Source: Thermoplasmata archaeon
Lineage (GTDB): Archaea; Thermoplasmatota; Thermoplasmata; Thermoplasmatales; Thermoplasmataceae
NCBI GenBank assembly: GCA_021826765.1
Contig: JAKAYK010000015.1
Span: forward strand, 1-16,400
Length of the DNA stretch: 16,400 nucleotides
Direction: 5' to 3'
Both the position numbers and the translations under genes were made by a program. Below, piece by piece: positions 7,260-14,472 of the stretch. Under the pieces are notes generated by a model. It was not told the DNA's origin. It searched no databases and saw only the letters and a list, made by a program, of their open reading frames with translations. Position 1 is the first letter of the stretch. Every line of letters begins with the position of its first letter.

Positions 7260-7290
7260 CATTATCAAGTGTTCAGAACAGTACTTTCAA

Positions 7291-7794
7291 CTAATTCTTC
7301 ATTGACAGCCTGATCCAGTTTTTAGAAAATTCTGGGGTGGTTTCCGTAACTTTGTGGAACCCCATTTTAATATAGAAATCTATTGCCCCGGTATTTGTGA
7401 GAGGAGTATCAACCACCATTGTTTTTCTGGAAATCAGTGGTGCTATGATACCCATAAGATATCTTCCAATGCCTTTTCCTCTGAAAACCGAATCCACAAC
7501 GATCTCTTCAATGTAGAATTCTTCTCCTGAACATCCATGTTCTGAAAGAACTTCAGTATCACTGCTTCCTGCAATCCATCCTGCAATCTGGGAATTAATT
7601 TCAGCGATCCTGCAAAGATAAACGGGATTGCTGATGTAATCTCTTACTATGCCTTTATCAATTATCAGTCTGTTTTTGTTTGAAGAATCACAGTTGACCG
7701 TGAGAAATGGACTCATGGATTTCTCCAGAATTTCATACATCCTCTCCAGGTCTGAAGGCTCAGGTATCCTTATAGAAATATCAAGACTGCTCAA
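7291..7794 (-). CDS. GNAT-family N-acetyltransferase
   Basis: A 167-residue single-domain GNAT protein. Strand and acetyl-CoA loop: YIEEIVVDSVFRGKGIGRYLM (94-114), with canonical R-G-K-G-I-G at 105-110; C-terminal GAIDFYIKMGFHKV (136-149). This arrangement resembles the RimI-like branch in which the EEI-x-V-x-x-x-x-R-G-x-G-I-G block is standard, but the substrate cannot be assigned. The only usable start is TTG at 7794, three bases after an in-frame stop; there is no ATG or GTG near the N-terminus, and the domain begins at once (SIRIPEPSDLERMYEIL). No clear ribosome-binding site is visible; a weak T/A-rich stretch near 7826-7815 could be its promoter. It is the third GNAT gene in about 4.3 kb. 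Confidence 0.85.
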   Translation of the reverse strand: MSSLDISIRIPEPSDLERMYEILEKSMSPFLTVNCDSSNKNRLIIDKGIVRDYISNPVYLCRIAEINSQIAGWIAGSSDTEVLSEHGCSGEEFYIEEIVVDSVFRGKGIGRYLMGIIAPLISRKTMVVDTPLTNTGAIDFYIKMGFHKVTETTPEFSKNWIRLSMKN

Positions 7795-7910
7795 TTGTCA
7801 CTTATATGCTTCCACTAAACTAAAAGTTTTTCTGGACAGCATTGAACTACTGGAACTCAAATTCCCCTGAACGTGAATGAAATGGGAATAATATTGATAA
7901 AATTTGGATA

Positions 7911-8582
7911 TTATAGGGGGAATTCCATGCTTCCAAAAGCATTTTCCCAGTCCTTGAGGAAACGTGAAAGGCCCTCATCTGTCTTGGGATGCGAAGGAAG
8001 TTTTGAAAGGACATCGAATGGAAGCGTGATGACATCGGCACCCATGATCATTGCCCTGACCACGTGAAGCGGATTCCTGATTGACGCAACAAGTATCTTA
8101 GTCTTAATGTCATAGTTTGTGAATATGGTCTTAATCTGTTCTATAACGGACATTCCATCTTCCCCAATGTCATCAAGCCTTCCAACAAATGGTGAGACAA
8201 ACTCAGCACCTGCCTTGGCTGCAAACAGTGCCTGTATCCCATTGAATATCAATGTTGAATTGACAGGTATTCTTTTTTCCTTCAGTGCCCTTGTGGCGTT
8301 CAATCCATTAAGTGTCATGGGAAGTTTCACAACTGCATTGCTTCCAAGGCTGCTTATTTTAAGTGCCTGAGATAGCATTGTTTCATAGTCTGTTGCTATA
8401 ACTTCTATGCTGACGGGCCCCGGTGTTTCGTGGAGAATCTCAGTGATTACCTCCCTGAAACCCTTGCCCTTTGACATTTCCTTCGCCACAAGGCTGGGGT
8501 TTGTGGTAACTCCATCAAGCAATCCCCATTCCCTGGCTTTCTTTATCTCCTCAATATTTGCACTATCAAGAAACAGTTTCAT
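7911..8582 (-). CDS. tal: Transaldolase (short, TalC/FSA-like family)
   Basis: Transfers a dihydroxyacetone unit between sugar phosphates (sedoheptulose-7-phosphate and glyceraldehyde-3-phosphate) in the non-oxidative pentose phosphate pathway. At 223 residues it has the length of the short class I TIM-barrel transaldolases, which include the Thermoplasma acidophilum enzyme. Visible motifs: MKLFLDSANIEEI at the start, DGVTTNPSL (23-31), the Schiff-base Lys86 in VVKLPMT, and VSPFVGRLDDIG (129-140). The family also contains fructose-6-phosphate aldolases, but the neighbouring transketolase halves point to transaldolase activity. The ATG at 8582 lies 17 bp inside the end of the transketolase C-half gene and has GGAGG 9 nt upstream (8596-8592). 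It is the last gene of the operon. Confidence 0.94.
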   Translation of the reverse strand: MKLFLDSANIEEIKKAREWGLLDGVTTNPSLVAKEMSKGKGFREVITEILHETPGPVSIEVIATDYETMLSQALKISSLGSNAVVKLPMTLNGLNATRALKEKRIPVNSTLIFNGIQALFAAKAGAEFVSPFVGRLDDIGEDGMSVIEQIKTIFTNYDIKTKILVASIRNPLHVVRAMIMGADVITLPFDVLSKLPSHPKTDEGLSRFLKDWENAFGSMEFPL

Positions 8583-9522
8583 ATTTATCTTCCTCCAGAA
8601 AACATTTCACTCCGGCATCCACGATATCCTTAATTCCCATATGAAAGTAATCAAAGAGTTCCCAAGACTTTCCAGACTTTCCAAAGGTGTCCCTCATTCC
8701 AATTCTCACCACGGATACTGGATATTCCTCGGAGACAACCTCTGCAACTCTGCTTCCAAGGCCATTGTAAATGGAGTGCTCCTCTGCTGTGAGAATGTGT
8801 CCTGTACTCTTTGCATATTTGATGATATTTTCTCTGTCAAGTGGTTTCATGGATGACACATTGATCACTGCAGCATCTATAGCCTGCTGTTTCAGTTCTT
8901 CCGCTGCATTCAAAGCATGACCAACCATTGAGCCATTGCAGAAAATGGTGAGATCTGCACCATCTCTCAGTACTGTGTTTTTTCCCTCAATGAACGTGTA
9001 ATCAGGCTGGTTAACCACAGGGAATTTTTCTCTGGACAGCCTTACATAATATGGAGTTCTCGTTTTATCGACAAGATAATCCATCAGGGATGATACCTCA
9101 ACAGTATCTGCAGGCACGATTACCTTCATGTTAGGAAGACCGCACATTATTCCAGTATCTTCTATAATCTGATGTGTGGCCCCGTCCTCCCCCACTGTGA
9201 TTCCAGGATGTGTCACAACAAATTTCACGTCAATGTTGTTGTAGCATACTGATTGTCTTATCTGTTCATATGTTCTTGTGAGAAATACTGCAAAAGTTGA
9301 AACAAAAGCCTTCTTTCCGCTAAGTGCAAGGCCCGCTGCAGCAGTGACCATGGACTGTTCCGATATTCCCATATTGAAAAACCTTTCAGGGAATTTCTTC
9401 CCGAACATTCCTGTCCTGGTTGATGATGAAAGATCTGCATCCAGCACCACTATTTCCTTGTGGGATTCCCCAAGGGCCACAAGCTTCTCTCCATACTTTT
9501 CCCTTAAACTTTCACTTACCAT
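8566..9522 (-). CDS. Transketolase, C-terminal subunit
   Basis: One half of a split transketolase: the pyrimidine-binding and C-terminal domains that complete the thiamine diphosphate site contributed by the N-half. It has 318 residues. Motifs: GISEQSM (53-59) with the Glu55 expected to activate the cofactor aminopyrimidine, THPGITVGEDGATHQIIED (104-122), VIVPADTVE (134-142), YVRLSREKFPV (159-169), and the C-terminal domain with LTAEEHSIYNGLGS (244-257). The order and length match the C-terminal halves of archaeal transketolases and the similar split DXS-like proteins; the adjacent transaldolase and the lack of DXS (archaea do not use the DXP route) favour transketolase. The ATG at 9522 overlaps the N-half stop by one base (TAATG), with GGTG 7 nt upstream, so equal amounts of both subunits are likely. 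Confidence 0.94.
   Translation of the reverse strand: MVSESLREKYGEKLVALGESHKEIVVLDADLSSSTRTGMFGKKFPERFFNMGISEQSMVTAAAGLALSGKKAFVSTFAVFLTRTYEQIRQSVCYNNIDVKFVVTHPGITVGEDGATHQIIEDTGIMCGLPNMKVIVPADTVEVSSLMDYLVDKTRTPYYVRLSREKFPVVNQPDYTFIEGKNTVLRDGADLTIFCNGSMVGHALNAAEELKQQAIDAAVINVSSMKPLDRENIIKYAKSTGHILTAEEHSIYNGLGSRVAEVVSEEYPVSVVRIGMRDTFGKSGKSWELFDYFHMGIKDIVDAGVKCFLEEDKYETVS
8592..8596 (-). promoter_or_regulatory. Shine-Dalgarno for transaldolase
   Basis: GGAGG on the minus strand, 9 nt before the ATG at 8582 and inside the transketolase C-half coding region. It supports the overlapping start. Confidence 0.7.
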
Positions 9523-10376
9523 TATGTTGCACCTATTTCCTTCAATGCCTTTTCGAACTCTTCCTGGTTCGCAGGTGGGGCCCCATGATACTTGCTTGTG
9601 TTTTCCATATAGCTGACACCTTTCCCCTTCACTGTATTTGCGATGAGAAATACCGGTTTTTCCCTTTTCTGTGAGGCAAATGCGAATGCTCTCCTGATAT
9701 CCCTGAAATCATGCCCGTTGAATTCCATAACATCCCATCCAAAGCTCGCTGCCTTGGCAGAAATGTCCCCCATAGGCATCACATTCTCAGTCAAGTCATC
9801 AAGCTGGACCCTGTTTCTGTCCAGTACTGCTATGAGATTGGATGTTTTATATTTGCTTGCTGCCATCATGGTTTCCCAGATGTTTCCTTCCTCTATCTCC
9901 CCGTCTCCAAGTATGACAAAAACCCTGTATGATTTTGAATCAAGTTTTGCTGCCAGTGCCATTCCAAGCCCGATTCCAAGTCCCTGCCCCAGTGAACCTG
10001 TTGAGGTTTCAACACCGGGTACTCCCCTGTGAACATGTCCTTCAAGTTTCGAATTAATCTTCCTGAAACCCATGAGAAGCTCTACCGGAAAAAATCCCCT
10101 CAGGGCGAGAATCGCATAAAGTGCTGGTGAAGCGTGCCCCTTGCTCATGATGAGCCTGTCCCTGTCCGCTAAATTCTGATCCGTCGGATCAATATTCATC
10201 TCATTGAAATACAGGTAAGTGAGAATATCTATGATACTGAGAGATCCACCCGGATGGCCGCTCTTTGCTTCGTATACCATTCTTATAATATATTCCCTTG
10301 CCTTTTTTGAAATTTTCAATAATGTATCATTGCTAAAATCTGCTGTTTTACCGGCAACCCCGGAATATTCTCCCAT
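9522..10376 (-). CDS. Transketolase, N-terminal subunit (TPP-binding)
   Basis: The thiamine-diphosphate-binding half of the split transketolase, 284 residues. Motifs: KSGHPGGSLS (38-47), MSKGHASPALYA (77-88), GVETSTGSLGQGLGIGLGMA (121-140), and the GDG...N cofactor motif from GDGEIEEGNIWE (157-168) to LDRN (185-188), plus KYHGAPP (262-268). With its partner subunit it moves two-carbon ketol units between sugar phosphates. It is the first gene of the transketolase-transaldolase operon. The ATG at 10376 has GGAGAG 8 nt upstream (10390-10385), so this gene is leadered. A candidate TATA (AAGTTTTAAT, 10420-10411) and a tandem 12-bp repeat lie just upstream. It starts 97 bp after the end of ftsZ. 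Confidence 0.95.
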   Translation of the reverse strand: MGEYSGVAGKTADFSNDTLLKISKKAREYIIRMVYEAKSGHPGGSLSIIDILTYLYFNEMNIDPTDQNLADRDRLIMSKGHASPALYAILALRGFFPVELLMGFRKINSKLEGHVHRGVPGVETSTGSLGQGLGIGLGMALAAKLDSKSYRVFVILGDGEIEEGNIWETMMAASKYKTSNLIAVLDRNRVQLDDLTENVMPMGDISAKAASFGWDVMEFNGHDFRDIRRAFAFASQKREKPVFLIANTVKGKGVSYMENTSKYHGAPPANQEEFEKALKEIGAT

Positions 10377-10410
10377 TTATCGGTCTCTCCAGTCCATGAA
10401 TTAATACCCA

Positions 10411-10420
10411 ATTAAAACTT
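10411..10420 (-). promoter_or_regulatory. Candidate TATA box for the transketolase operon
   Basis: AAGTTTTAAT on the minus strand. Transcription about 25 bp downstream would begin near 10391, just before the GGAGAG ribosome binding site at 10390-10385, giving a very short leader. The T-run could equally belong to a U-rich terminator of the upstream ftsZ transcript, so confidence is moderate to low. Confidence 0.4.
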
Positions 10421-10421
10421 T

Positions 10422-10445
10422 TTTGTAAAATACTTTGTAAAATAC
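10422..10445. repeat. Perfect tandem 12-bp repeat (2 copies)
   Basis: TTTGTAAAATAC occurs twice without gap or mismatch (10422-10433 and 10434-10445). It lies between the ftsZ stop and the transketolase N-half start, directly upstream of the candidate TATA box. Read on the minus strand the unit is GTATTTTACAAA. It could be a two-site operator with sites about one helical turn apart, part of a U-rich ftsZ terminator, or a simple slippage duplication. Confidence 0.8.
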
Positions 10446-10473
10446 ATTTTCCTCTGAATATGCATCGCCCGCC

Positions 10474-11541
10474 CTAATTATCAAAGCTGATATCCGTATT
10501 ATTGGGGTTATCATAATCTGACTTTATGCCTGTTGCAAAGAGGATAATCTTAACCCTGCCTTCATACTCAAGTTTGGTCTCGTATCTCTGTATAATCAGA
10601 GCATTTTCTGAAACGGAATCCTTTGCGAGTTTCATGGCCTCCATGTGTTCAGAAGATGCCAGGTCGGGGCCCCCAATTATACTGATAAGCAATCCTTTTG
10701 CATCCCTTATCTTCACATCACTGAAAGGGTTATTAATTGCCTGTTGAAATGCTTCCTTCACTCTCTGTCCCGGTGGTGAATCGGATATTCCTACACCAAA
10801 AGCGCCAATACCCTTCCTTGAAATAAGTTTCTTCAAGTCTGTTATCTCTGTGTTAACAGAATTTGTCTTTGTGACAGATTCAACTATGCCTATGATGGCA
10901 TCCATCATGATTGAATTTGCAAGGGAAAATGCTGCATCGATCCTTTCCTTTGGAACCATTTCAAGCAATTTTTTGTTGCTGAAAAGAATGACGGTATCAG
11001 TTGCCCTCAGGAAATTCTTTATCCCGGCATCTGCGTTTGTCTCTCTCACCTTTCCCTCTGCCTCCAAAGGTGTTGATGCAATTCCAATGGTAATTGCATT
11101 ATTCATATTTGCCCTGTAAGCAATTACCGGCCCTGCACCGGTGCCAGTTCCTCCACCCATACCCGCAACTATGATTGCTATATTGGCCTGCTTCACAAGG
11201 TTATCAATTTCAGCTGAGGATTCTTTAGCTGCTTCCTCCCCAACTTTTGGATCTGCTCCCGCTCCCCTTCCCTTGCAGAGTTCCTTGCCAATCACGAACC
11301 TGTAATCTGCATTGATTGTTTTTAGATGCTGCGCATCTGTGTTTGTTGCAATAAAATAGACCTCAGCGCTTTCACTCTCGAACATATCTTTTTTCTGTGC
11401 CATCATGGAGATTGTGTTGGAGCCTGCTCCACCTACACCAAAAACAAGTATTTTCTGTTTTGTATCTTCTACTATCTTCTTCAGTTCTTCTTCGTCTATG
11501 AAAGCATCAGCATCGGGGAACATGCTGTCGGTGTCTGACAT
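10474..11541 (-). CDS. ftsZ: Cell division protein FtsZ
   Basis: Tubulin-like GTPase that assembles the cytokinetic ring at midcell. With the start used here it has 355 residues. GTP-binding domain: ILVFGVGGAGSN (31-42), TNTDAQHL (66-73), and the tubulin signature GGGTGTGAGP (129-138). In the T7 synergy loop, which normally reads N-x-D-x-x-D, this protein has NTEITD (230-235), so the first Asp is Glu232. The C-terminal domain follows (NPFSDVKIRDAKGLLISIIGG, about 271-291). The tail is short and acidic/Asn-rich (DNPNNTDISFDN), the place where SepF or another anchor would bind. The reading frame opens at 11556, but a TATA box at 11569-11561 is 24 bp before the ATG at 11541, so I prefer the leaderless start there; the 11556 ATG lies too close to the box. 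It is adjacent to, but probably separate from, the transketolase operon. Confidence 0.95.
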   Translation of the reverse strand: MSDTDSMFPDADAFIDEEELKKIVEDTKQKILVFGVGGAGSNTISMMAQKKDMFESESAEVYFIATNTDAQHLKTINADYRFVIGKELCKGRGAGADPKVGEEAAKESSAEIDNLVKQANIAIIVAGMGGGTGTGAGPVIAYRANMNNAITIGIASTPLEAEGKVRETNADAGIKNFLRATDTVILFSNKKLLEMVPKERIDAAFSLANSIMMDAIIGIVESVTKTNSVNTEITDLKKLISRKGIGAFGVGISDSPPGQRVKEAFQQAINNPFSDVKIRDAKGLLISIIGGPDLASSEHMEAMKLAKDSVSENALIIQRYETKLEYEGRVKIILFATGIKSDYDNPNNTDISFDN

Positions 11542-11560
11542 ATAGGAATATATCATTTCC

Positions 11561-11569
11561 GTATATAAT
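11561..11569 (-). promoter_or_regulatory. TATA box for ftsZ
   Basis: ATTATATAC on the minus strand, centred 24 bp before the ATG at 11541 and with no ribosome-binding sequence in between. It decides the ftsZ start in favour of 11541. Confidence 0.6.
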
Positions 11570-11631
11570 ATCTTTATTTATGAAGGAGACATCCTCAATC
11601 CTAAAAAGATGGGTTTTCCTTTCAACGCTTT

Positions 11632-11638
11632 AAAAAAA
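11632..11638 (-). terminator. Oligo-T terminator after acyl-CoA synthetase gene
   Basis: A run of seven T on the minus strand, about 31 bp after the acyl-CoA synthetase stop codon. Archaeal terminators are typically short T-runs with no need for a hairpin, and none is evident here. It separates that gene from ftsZ. Confidence 0.6.
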
Positions 11639-11669
11639 GAGAATGATGTGTGAGAAGACTGTAATGATC

Positions 11670-13274
11670 TCACTTCTGGCCCAGCAATTCCCTTAGAGCC
11701 TTCTTGTCTATCTTTCCTGTATATCCTTTCCTGAAGGAATCAATTTTGATAAAATCATCCGGAATCCAGAATTTCTCTATCCGTCTCTGTTCCACAAACT
11801 TCATGAGGAATTCCCTCAATTTATCAAGTTCGATCTCCTCTTCTGCAGTGTAAAAAGCAACAGGCCTCTCTCCCCATTTTTCATCATTCTTCCCGATCAC
11901 TGCAACTTCCTTTATCTTTCCAAACAGGCTGATCACATCCTCAAGGATGAGGGTTGGAATGAATTCTCCACCTGACTTTACAGAATCTTTCTCCCTGTCT
12001 GAAATATTAAGATACCCGTTTTCATCCATATACCCTATGTCCCCGGTATGGAGCCATCCATCTTTCCACAATTTCTTTGTGGCTTCTGGATCCTTGTAAT
12101 ATTCGCTGGTAAGATAGGGGCATCTCGCAGTAATCTCTCCTATTTCATGGCTGTCTGTGACATCCCTTCCGTTTCTGTCTATTATTTTGATTTCTACCAT
12201 AGGTGCGGGCATTCCTGCCTTCATTGCAAGTTCTTCCTGTGAATCGCTGTCCATTTCTCTTGCATGTTGATTAAGCACAGATACTGAAAGAATAGGTGCA
12301 GTCTCTGATAAGCCATATCCGGCCACTGTCCGTATGTTGAATTTTTTGGCAGCGGTAAACAGGCCTTTCGTGAGTGCAGCCCCTCCAATAATGACCCTGA
12401 GATTCAGTTTTGGTAAAATGCTTTCTGCACTCTTATCAGATATGAGCATAAACAGGATAGATGGGACCATGGCTGAAACTGTGACTTTTTCCTTCTTCAT
12501 CTGGGCAATGATCGATTCCGGGTTATACTTTCCCGCAAGCACATATTTATTTCCACGCATAATGCTTGCCTGTGGCATCCCCCATGCATGCACATGAAAC
12601 ATTGGAACAAGAGGCATTAACACATCTGAGGATTTCACGTTTATAGGTTCGTCAGAAATCATCATGGAGGTGTTGTATGCCAGAGTTATGAGATCCCTGT
12701 GCCTGAACGTTACTCCCTTTGGCATGCCTGTTGAACCGGAGGTGTAGAAAATGGTGGCAATGTCATTTTCATTGACTGAAGGGAGTGAAATTGAATATGT
12801 ACCCTTGAGGAAATCATCAAGATAATAAACATTGTTGAAAGGTATATTCACTTCATCCTTTCCAGTCCGATAAATAATCCACCCCTTCACAAAACCGAAA
12901 AATTCACTGTATGACACGAGTTGCTTTGCCAATTCATCCCTTATTATTACATAGGAATCTTCTGCGTGATTCATTGTGTAATAAATCAACTCGTTTGGAT
13001 ATCTTATGTTTACTGTGTGGAGTATTGCACCGCACATCGGGACAGCGTAGAAAGCTTCCATGAAGTGAATGGTGTCGTAGTCAAGAATTGCGACCTTATC
13101 TCCATGCTTCACGCCTATGTTCATCAGTCCTTTCGCAAAATTTTCGACATTCTTTTCGAATTCCCTGTAAGTGAATTCCCCAAATTGAGAATCCACAATT
13201 TTCTGCTCAGGGTTCCTTCTGACGGAACTTCTTAAAAGATTGCCTATGGTGAGTTCATATGGGATGTATGCCAT
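11670..13274 (-). CDS. Fatty-acyl-CoA synthetase (AMP-forming)
   Basis: ANL-superfamily adenylating enzyme that activates a carboxylic acid, probably a medium- or long-chain fatty acid, with ATP and CoA. Length 534. Motifs: phosphate loop YTSGSTGMPKG (177-187), GYGLSET (319-325), WLHTGDIGYMDENGYL (407-422) with the ribose-binding Asp412, hinge DREKD (426-430) and SGGEFIP (434-440), and GKIDKKAL (520-527), where Lys521 is the expected catalytic lysine of the mobile C-terminal domain. The GGE-F/W-I hinge region resembles the AlkK-like medium-chain branch. All catalytic positions look intact. In a lineage with isoprenoid lipids the role is presumably catabolic (peptide- and organic-acid-rich habitats) or in acyl modification. 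The ATG at 13274 is 26 bp from a TATA box and has no Shine-Dalgarno, so it is probably leaderless and monocistronic. Confidence 0.92.
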   Translation of the reverse strand: MAYIPYELTIGNLLRSSVRRNPEQKIVDSQFGEFTYREFEKNVENFAKGLMNIGVKHGDKVAILDYDTIHFMEAFYAVPMCGAILHTVNIRYPNELIYYTMNHAEDSYVIIRDELAKQLVSYSEFFGFVKGWIIYRTGKDEVNIPFNNVYYLDDFLKGTYSISLPSVNENDIATIFYTSGSTGMPKGVTFRHRDLITLAYNTSMMISDEPINVKSSDVLMPLVPMFHVHAWGMPQASIMRGNKYVLAGKYNPESIIAQMKKEKVTVSAMVPSILFMLISDKSAESILPKLNLRVIIGGAALTKGLFTAAKKFNIRTVAGYGLSETAPILSVSVLNQHAREMDSDSQEELAMKAGMPAPMVEIKIIDRNGRDVTDSHEIGEITARCPYLTSEYYKDPEATKKLWKDGWLHTGDIGYMDENGYLNISDREKDSVKSGGEFIPTLILEDVISLFGKIKEVAVIGKNDEKWGERPVAFYTAEEEIELDKLREFLMKFVEQRRIEKFWIPDDFIKIDSFRKGYTGKIDKKALRELLGQK

Positions 13275-13295
13275 ACATATTATATCAGAATGAAT

Positions 13296-13304
13296 GTTAT
13301 ATGT
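13296..13304 (-). promoter_or_regulatory. TATA box for acyl-CoA synthetase gene
   Basis: AACATATAA on the minus strand, centred 26 bp before the ATG at 13274, in leaderless spacing. Confidence 0.55.
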
Positions 13305-13343
13305 TTTTCCAATTCTGTACAGAGTTGAATGGACATTATCTAA

Positions 13344-13367
13344 AATTCATTAAAATTTCAACGAATT
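13344..13367. other. AATT tracts phased at 10 bp
   Basis: AATT occurs at 13344-13347, 13354-13357 and 13364-13367, exactly 10 bp apart, within three related 10-bp units. Tracts of this kind in helical phase are known to bend DNA. The element lies between the divergent acyl-CoA synthetase and pilin promoters. Confidence 0.55.
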
Positions 13368-13416
13368 TCATTTTCCTCGCGCATTAACTCGAATCAAATC
13401 ACCCAATGTAAACAGA

Positions 13417-13425
13417 TTAATATTG
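13417..13425 (+). promoter_or_regulatory. Candidate TATA box for the pilin gene
   Basis: TTAATATTG, centred 26 bp before the TTG at 13447. It is a weak match to an archaeal TATA box but is the only one with leaderless spacing to a start that gives a normal pilin leader peptide. Confidence 0.4.
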
Positions 13426-13446
13426 ATTGATATATTATGCATAGCA

Positions 13447-14472
13447 TTGAAACAACCTCGTATTGATGATAAAGGAGTATCGGCCATAGTGGGTACTCTA
13501 TTGCTTATTTCCATAACAGTAATGCTGATGGCTACAATTGGATTGTTTCTTTTCTCAAATATACCTACTACAAATCCAGTGAAACCAAATATTTCCATTA
13601 CGTCTGAACAGACTTCATCAGGAAATTACATGATTGTGATCGACCAGGTGACTGAAACAATAAAACCCGGCCAGATTATTATTGATCTCACTTTTTCAAA
13701 CTATTCCAAGCCTGCAATGATTCAGCTTTCTGGTAGCAGAATCTATTATGCATATCCCGCAATCGTTGATGCCGTTACCACGTTTTACAATTATAATGGG
13801 CCCATTTCTGTGATCAATGCATCCCTGGTGTTCTATGTTTATGTTCCACACAACATACATCTAACATACGTGTCTTTCATCGATAAGACCACAGACAGCA
13901 TGGTCGCGGAAAATTCTGTTAAACTGTATTCAGGATTACAATCAGTGTGCCCTTTGCCCTGGATGGCATACGATCTTTCAGGTTATACCACTGTTCCATC
14001 TTTCTCAACATTGAATAATACCAATAACCTGCCACTGCCAACGAATATAACCATGTTCAACCCACCATTGGCTAATGGTTTTGAGTATAATTCCACACCA
14101 TTCCAGAAACATATACAACCTAAATACGTCTTTTGGGGAAATAACATATCATTCTATTTCAGCAACCTGAACAATTCCAATGATTATAATAAGGGATATG
14201 GTGCATATTTCATTTCAGAATTCAACGTGAGCAGTACCCTGAAATCACTGAATATTTCGGCCTATTCCAGTGAGCCTTCCTTCATTAAAATTTATAACAC
14301 TTCCGGATTTAGCAATTATACTTACCTGAATGATTCCACGAACGGGAAAAATTATGCCAATAATACGAATTTCAGCCTTGATTTAAAACCAGGCATTTAC
14401 GTTGTTTATATATATTATTTCTTCACAGCCAGGGATGGAATGCTGGCATTCAAGATGGAATCACACTTCTAA
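13447..14472 (+). CDS. Archaeal type IV pilin-like secreted protein
   Basis: A 341-residue protein with an archaeal class III signal. The short leader MKQPRIDDKG is followed by the hydrophobic helix VSAIVGTLLLISITVMLMAT (11-30), the usual 'G|VSxVIG' form of the archaeal pilin N-terminal domain, where a prepilin peptidase would cut after Gly10. The remaining roughly 300 residues form a large, probably beta-rich extracellular domain with 15 N-x-S/T sequons and a high content of N, S, T and Y, pointing to a glycosylated surface protein. No pilus ATPase or membrane platform gene is nearby. The frame has no ATG: TTG at 13447 gives a normal leader, while TTG at 13423 would add eight residues. Start confidence is moderate; the pilin-like N-terminus is clear. 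It could be an adhesive pilin, a minor pilin or a pilin-anchored surface protein. Confidence 0.8.
   Translation: MKQPRIDDKGVSAIVGTLLLISITVMLMATIGLFLFSNIPTTNPVKPNISITSEQTSSGNYMIVIDQVTETIKPGQIIIDLTFSNYSKPAMIQLSGSRIYYAYPAIVDAVTTFYNYNGPISVINASLVFYVYVPHNIHLTYVSFIDKTTDSMVAENSVKLYSGLQSVCPLPWMAYDLSGYTTVPSFSTLNNTNNLPLPTNITMFNPPLANGFEYNSTPFQKHIQPKYVFWGNNISFYFSNLNNSNDYNKGYGAYFISEFNVSSTLKSLNISAYSSEPSFIKIYNTSGFSNYTYLNDSTNGKNYANNTNFSLDLKPGIYVVYIYYFFTARDGMLAFKMESHF

Noticed and set aside
7795..7910. Gap between the GNAT and transaldolase examined for a small RNA or tRNA
   Set aside because: No cloverleaf, stable hairpin or conserved element was seen; it is AT-rich and probably holds only the end of one transcript and the start of the next.
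8566..9522. Reading the transketolase C-half as the C-half of a DXS (1-deoxy-xylulose-5-phosphate synthase)
   Set aside because: Archaea make isoprenoids by the mevalonate route, and the adjacent transaldolase and transketolase N-half fit the pentose phosphate pathway.
9643..10032. 129-aa plus-strand reading frame opposite transketolase N-half
   Set aside because: Antisense shadow of a conserved gene, with serine/proline-rich composition typical of such shadows.
13429..13438. GATATATTAT as the TATA box of the pilin gene
   Set aside because: It would place the transcription start inside the coding region, past the leader peptide needed for a pilin.
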